Assembly: GCA_002375765.1 (NCBI GenBank)
Contig: DFMV01000059.1
Span: 2,012 to 8,100, forward strand
DNA: 6,089 nt
Reading direction: 5' to 3'
From: Rhizobiales bacterium UBA3584
Lineage (GTDB): Bacteria > Pseudomonadota > Alphaproteobacteria > Rhizobiales > Devosiaceae
The notes below the pieces were generated by a model. It did no database searches, was not told the DNA's origin, and was given only the letters and a program-made list of their open reading frames with translations. Shown here in pieces: positions 5,951 through 6,089 of the stretch (positions are counted from its first letter, which is position 1; each line of letters begins with the position of its first letter). Made by a program: the position numbers and the translations under genes.

Positions 5951-5973
5951 ATTCCGGGATTTATTCCCGGAAT
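5951..5973. repeat. Intergenic palindrome ATTCCGGGA-N5-TCCCGGAAT
   Basis: A perfect 9-bp inverted repeat with loop TTTAT, flanked by TGTC on the left and CCATC on the right. The arrangement TGTCATTCCGGG ... CCCGGAATCCA matches the general form of short palindromic repeats found between genes in many alphaproteobacteria. No T-run follows on either side, so it is more likely a dispersed repeat unit than a terminator. Confidence 0.6.
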
Positions 5974-6089
5974 CCATCATGATGCGTCGCCACACGCCCC
6001 AGCCGCAAAGAAACTTATCCCCGCCCATTCAACCTCCCCCATACTCCCTTTCACGAACCCGCGCACATGGACGCAAGCGCAACGAACGT

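Larger units (their letters stand above)
5767..6089. other. Gene-free stretch to the right edge
   Basis: Apart from the LOG-gene ribosome site and promoter candidate and the palindrome at 5951-5973, these 323 bp show no gene with family-like sequence or sensible start context. An ATG at 6067 opens a frame that runs off the edge after seven codons. It has no ribosome site and cannot be judged. Confidence 0.6.

Noticed and set aside
5419..5982. Plus-strand frame of 187 residues from the LOG gene into the right-hand gap
   Set aside because: Most of it is antisense to the LOG gene, and its tail runs through the intergenic palindrome; no domain is visible.
6016..6024. TTATCCCCG resembling a DnaA box
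   Set aside because: Single copy with mismatches to TTATCCACA and no cluster or AT-rich region nearby.
5980..6042. Short minus-strand frame starting at an ATG near 6042 with GGGAG upstream
   Set aside because: It encodes only about 21 residues with no recognisable character; the ribosome-like site is probably chance in purine-rich sequence.

Overview
The window looks like chromosomal DNA of a GC-rich alphaproteobacterium, most likely of the order Hyphomicrobiales (a Devosia/Pelagibacterium-like genome would fit). The grounds are the style of the ArgB and LOG proteins, the argB/HAD-nucleotidase pairing, the codon use and the CCGGG-type intergenic palindromes. This placement is inferred from sequence style and has not been checked by a search. 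No mobile element, tRNA, rRNA or CRISPR array is visible.

Region 1 (1-1597, minus strand) is a regulatory module. In transcription order it holds an ECF sigma factor of the SigK type, a membrane-anchored RskA-type anti-sigma factor, and the N-terminal part of a secreted fasciclin (FAS1) protein that runs off the left edge. This is the same trio as the SigK-RskA-MPT70/MPT83 system of Mycobacterium tuberculosis. The sigma factor carries two cysteines 50 residues apart around its sigma-4 domain, at the spacing recalled for the redox disulfide of mycobacterial SigK. Similar ECF-like promoter candidates lie upstream of the sigma gene and the fasciclin gene, which would suit an autoregulated circuit controlling the secreted protein.

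Region 2 (1598-3418) is a divergent upstream gap followed by plus-strand argB (acetylglutamate kinase, arginine biosynthesis) and a HAD-family pyrimidine 5'-nucleotidase. They are separated by 67 bp that contain a run of nine G, and are probably one operon.

Region 3 (3419-4831) is a monocistronic unit: a 139-bp promoter region, a 407-residue acidic secreted protein of unknown function with a Met-rich helical stretch, and a strong Rho-independent terminator.

Region 4 (4832-6089) holds a convergent minus-strand gene for a LOG-family (TIGR00730-like) Rossmann-fold protein, flanked on both sides by palindromic intergenic hairpins. The last ~320 bp carry no convincing gene.
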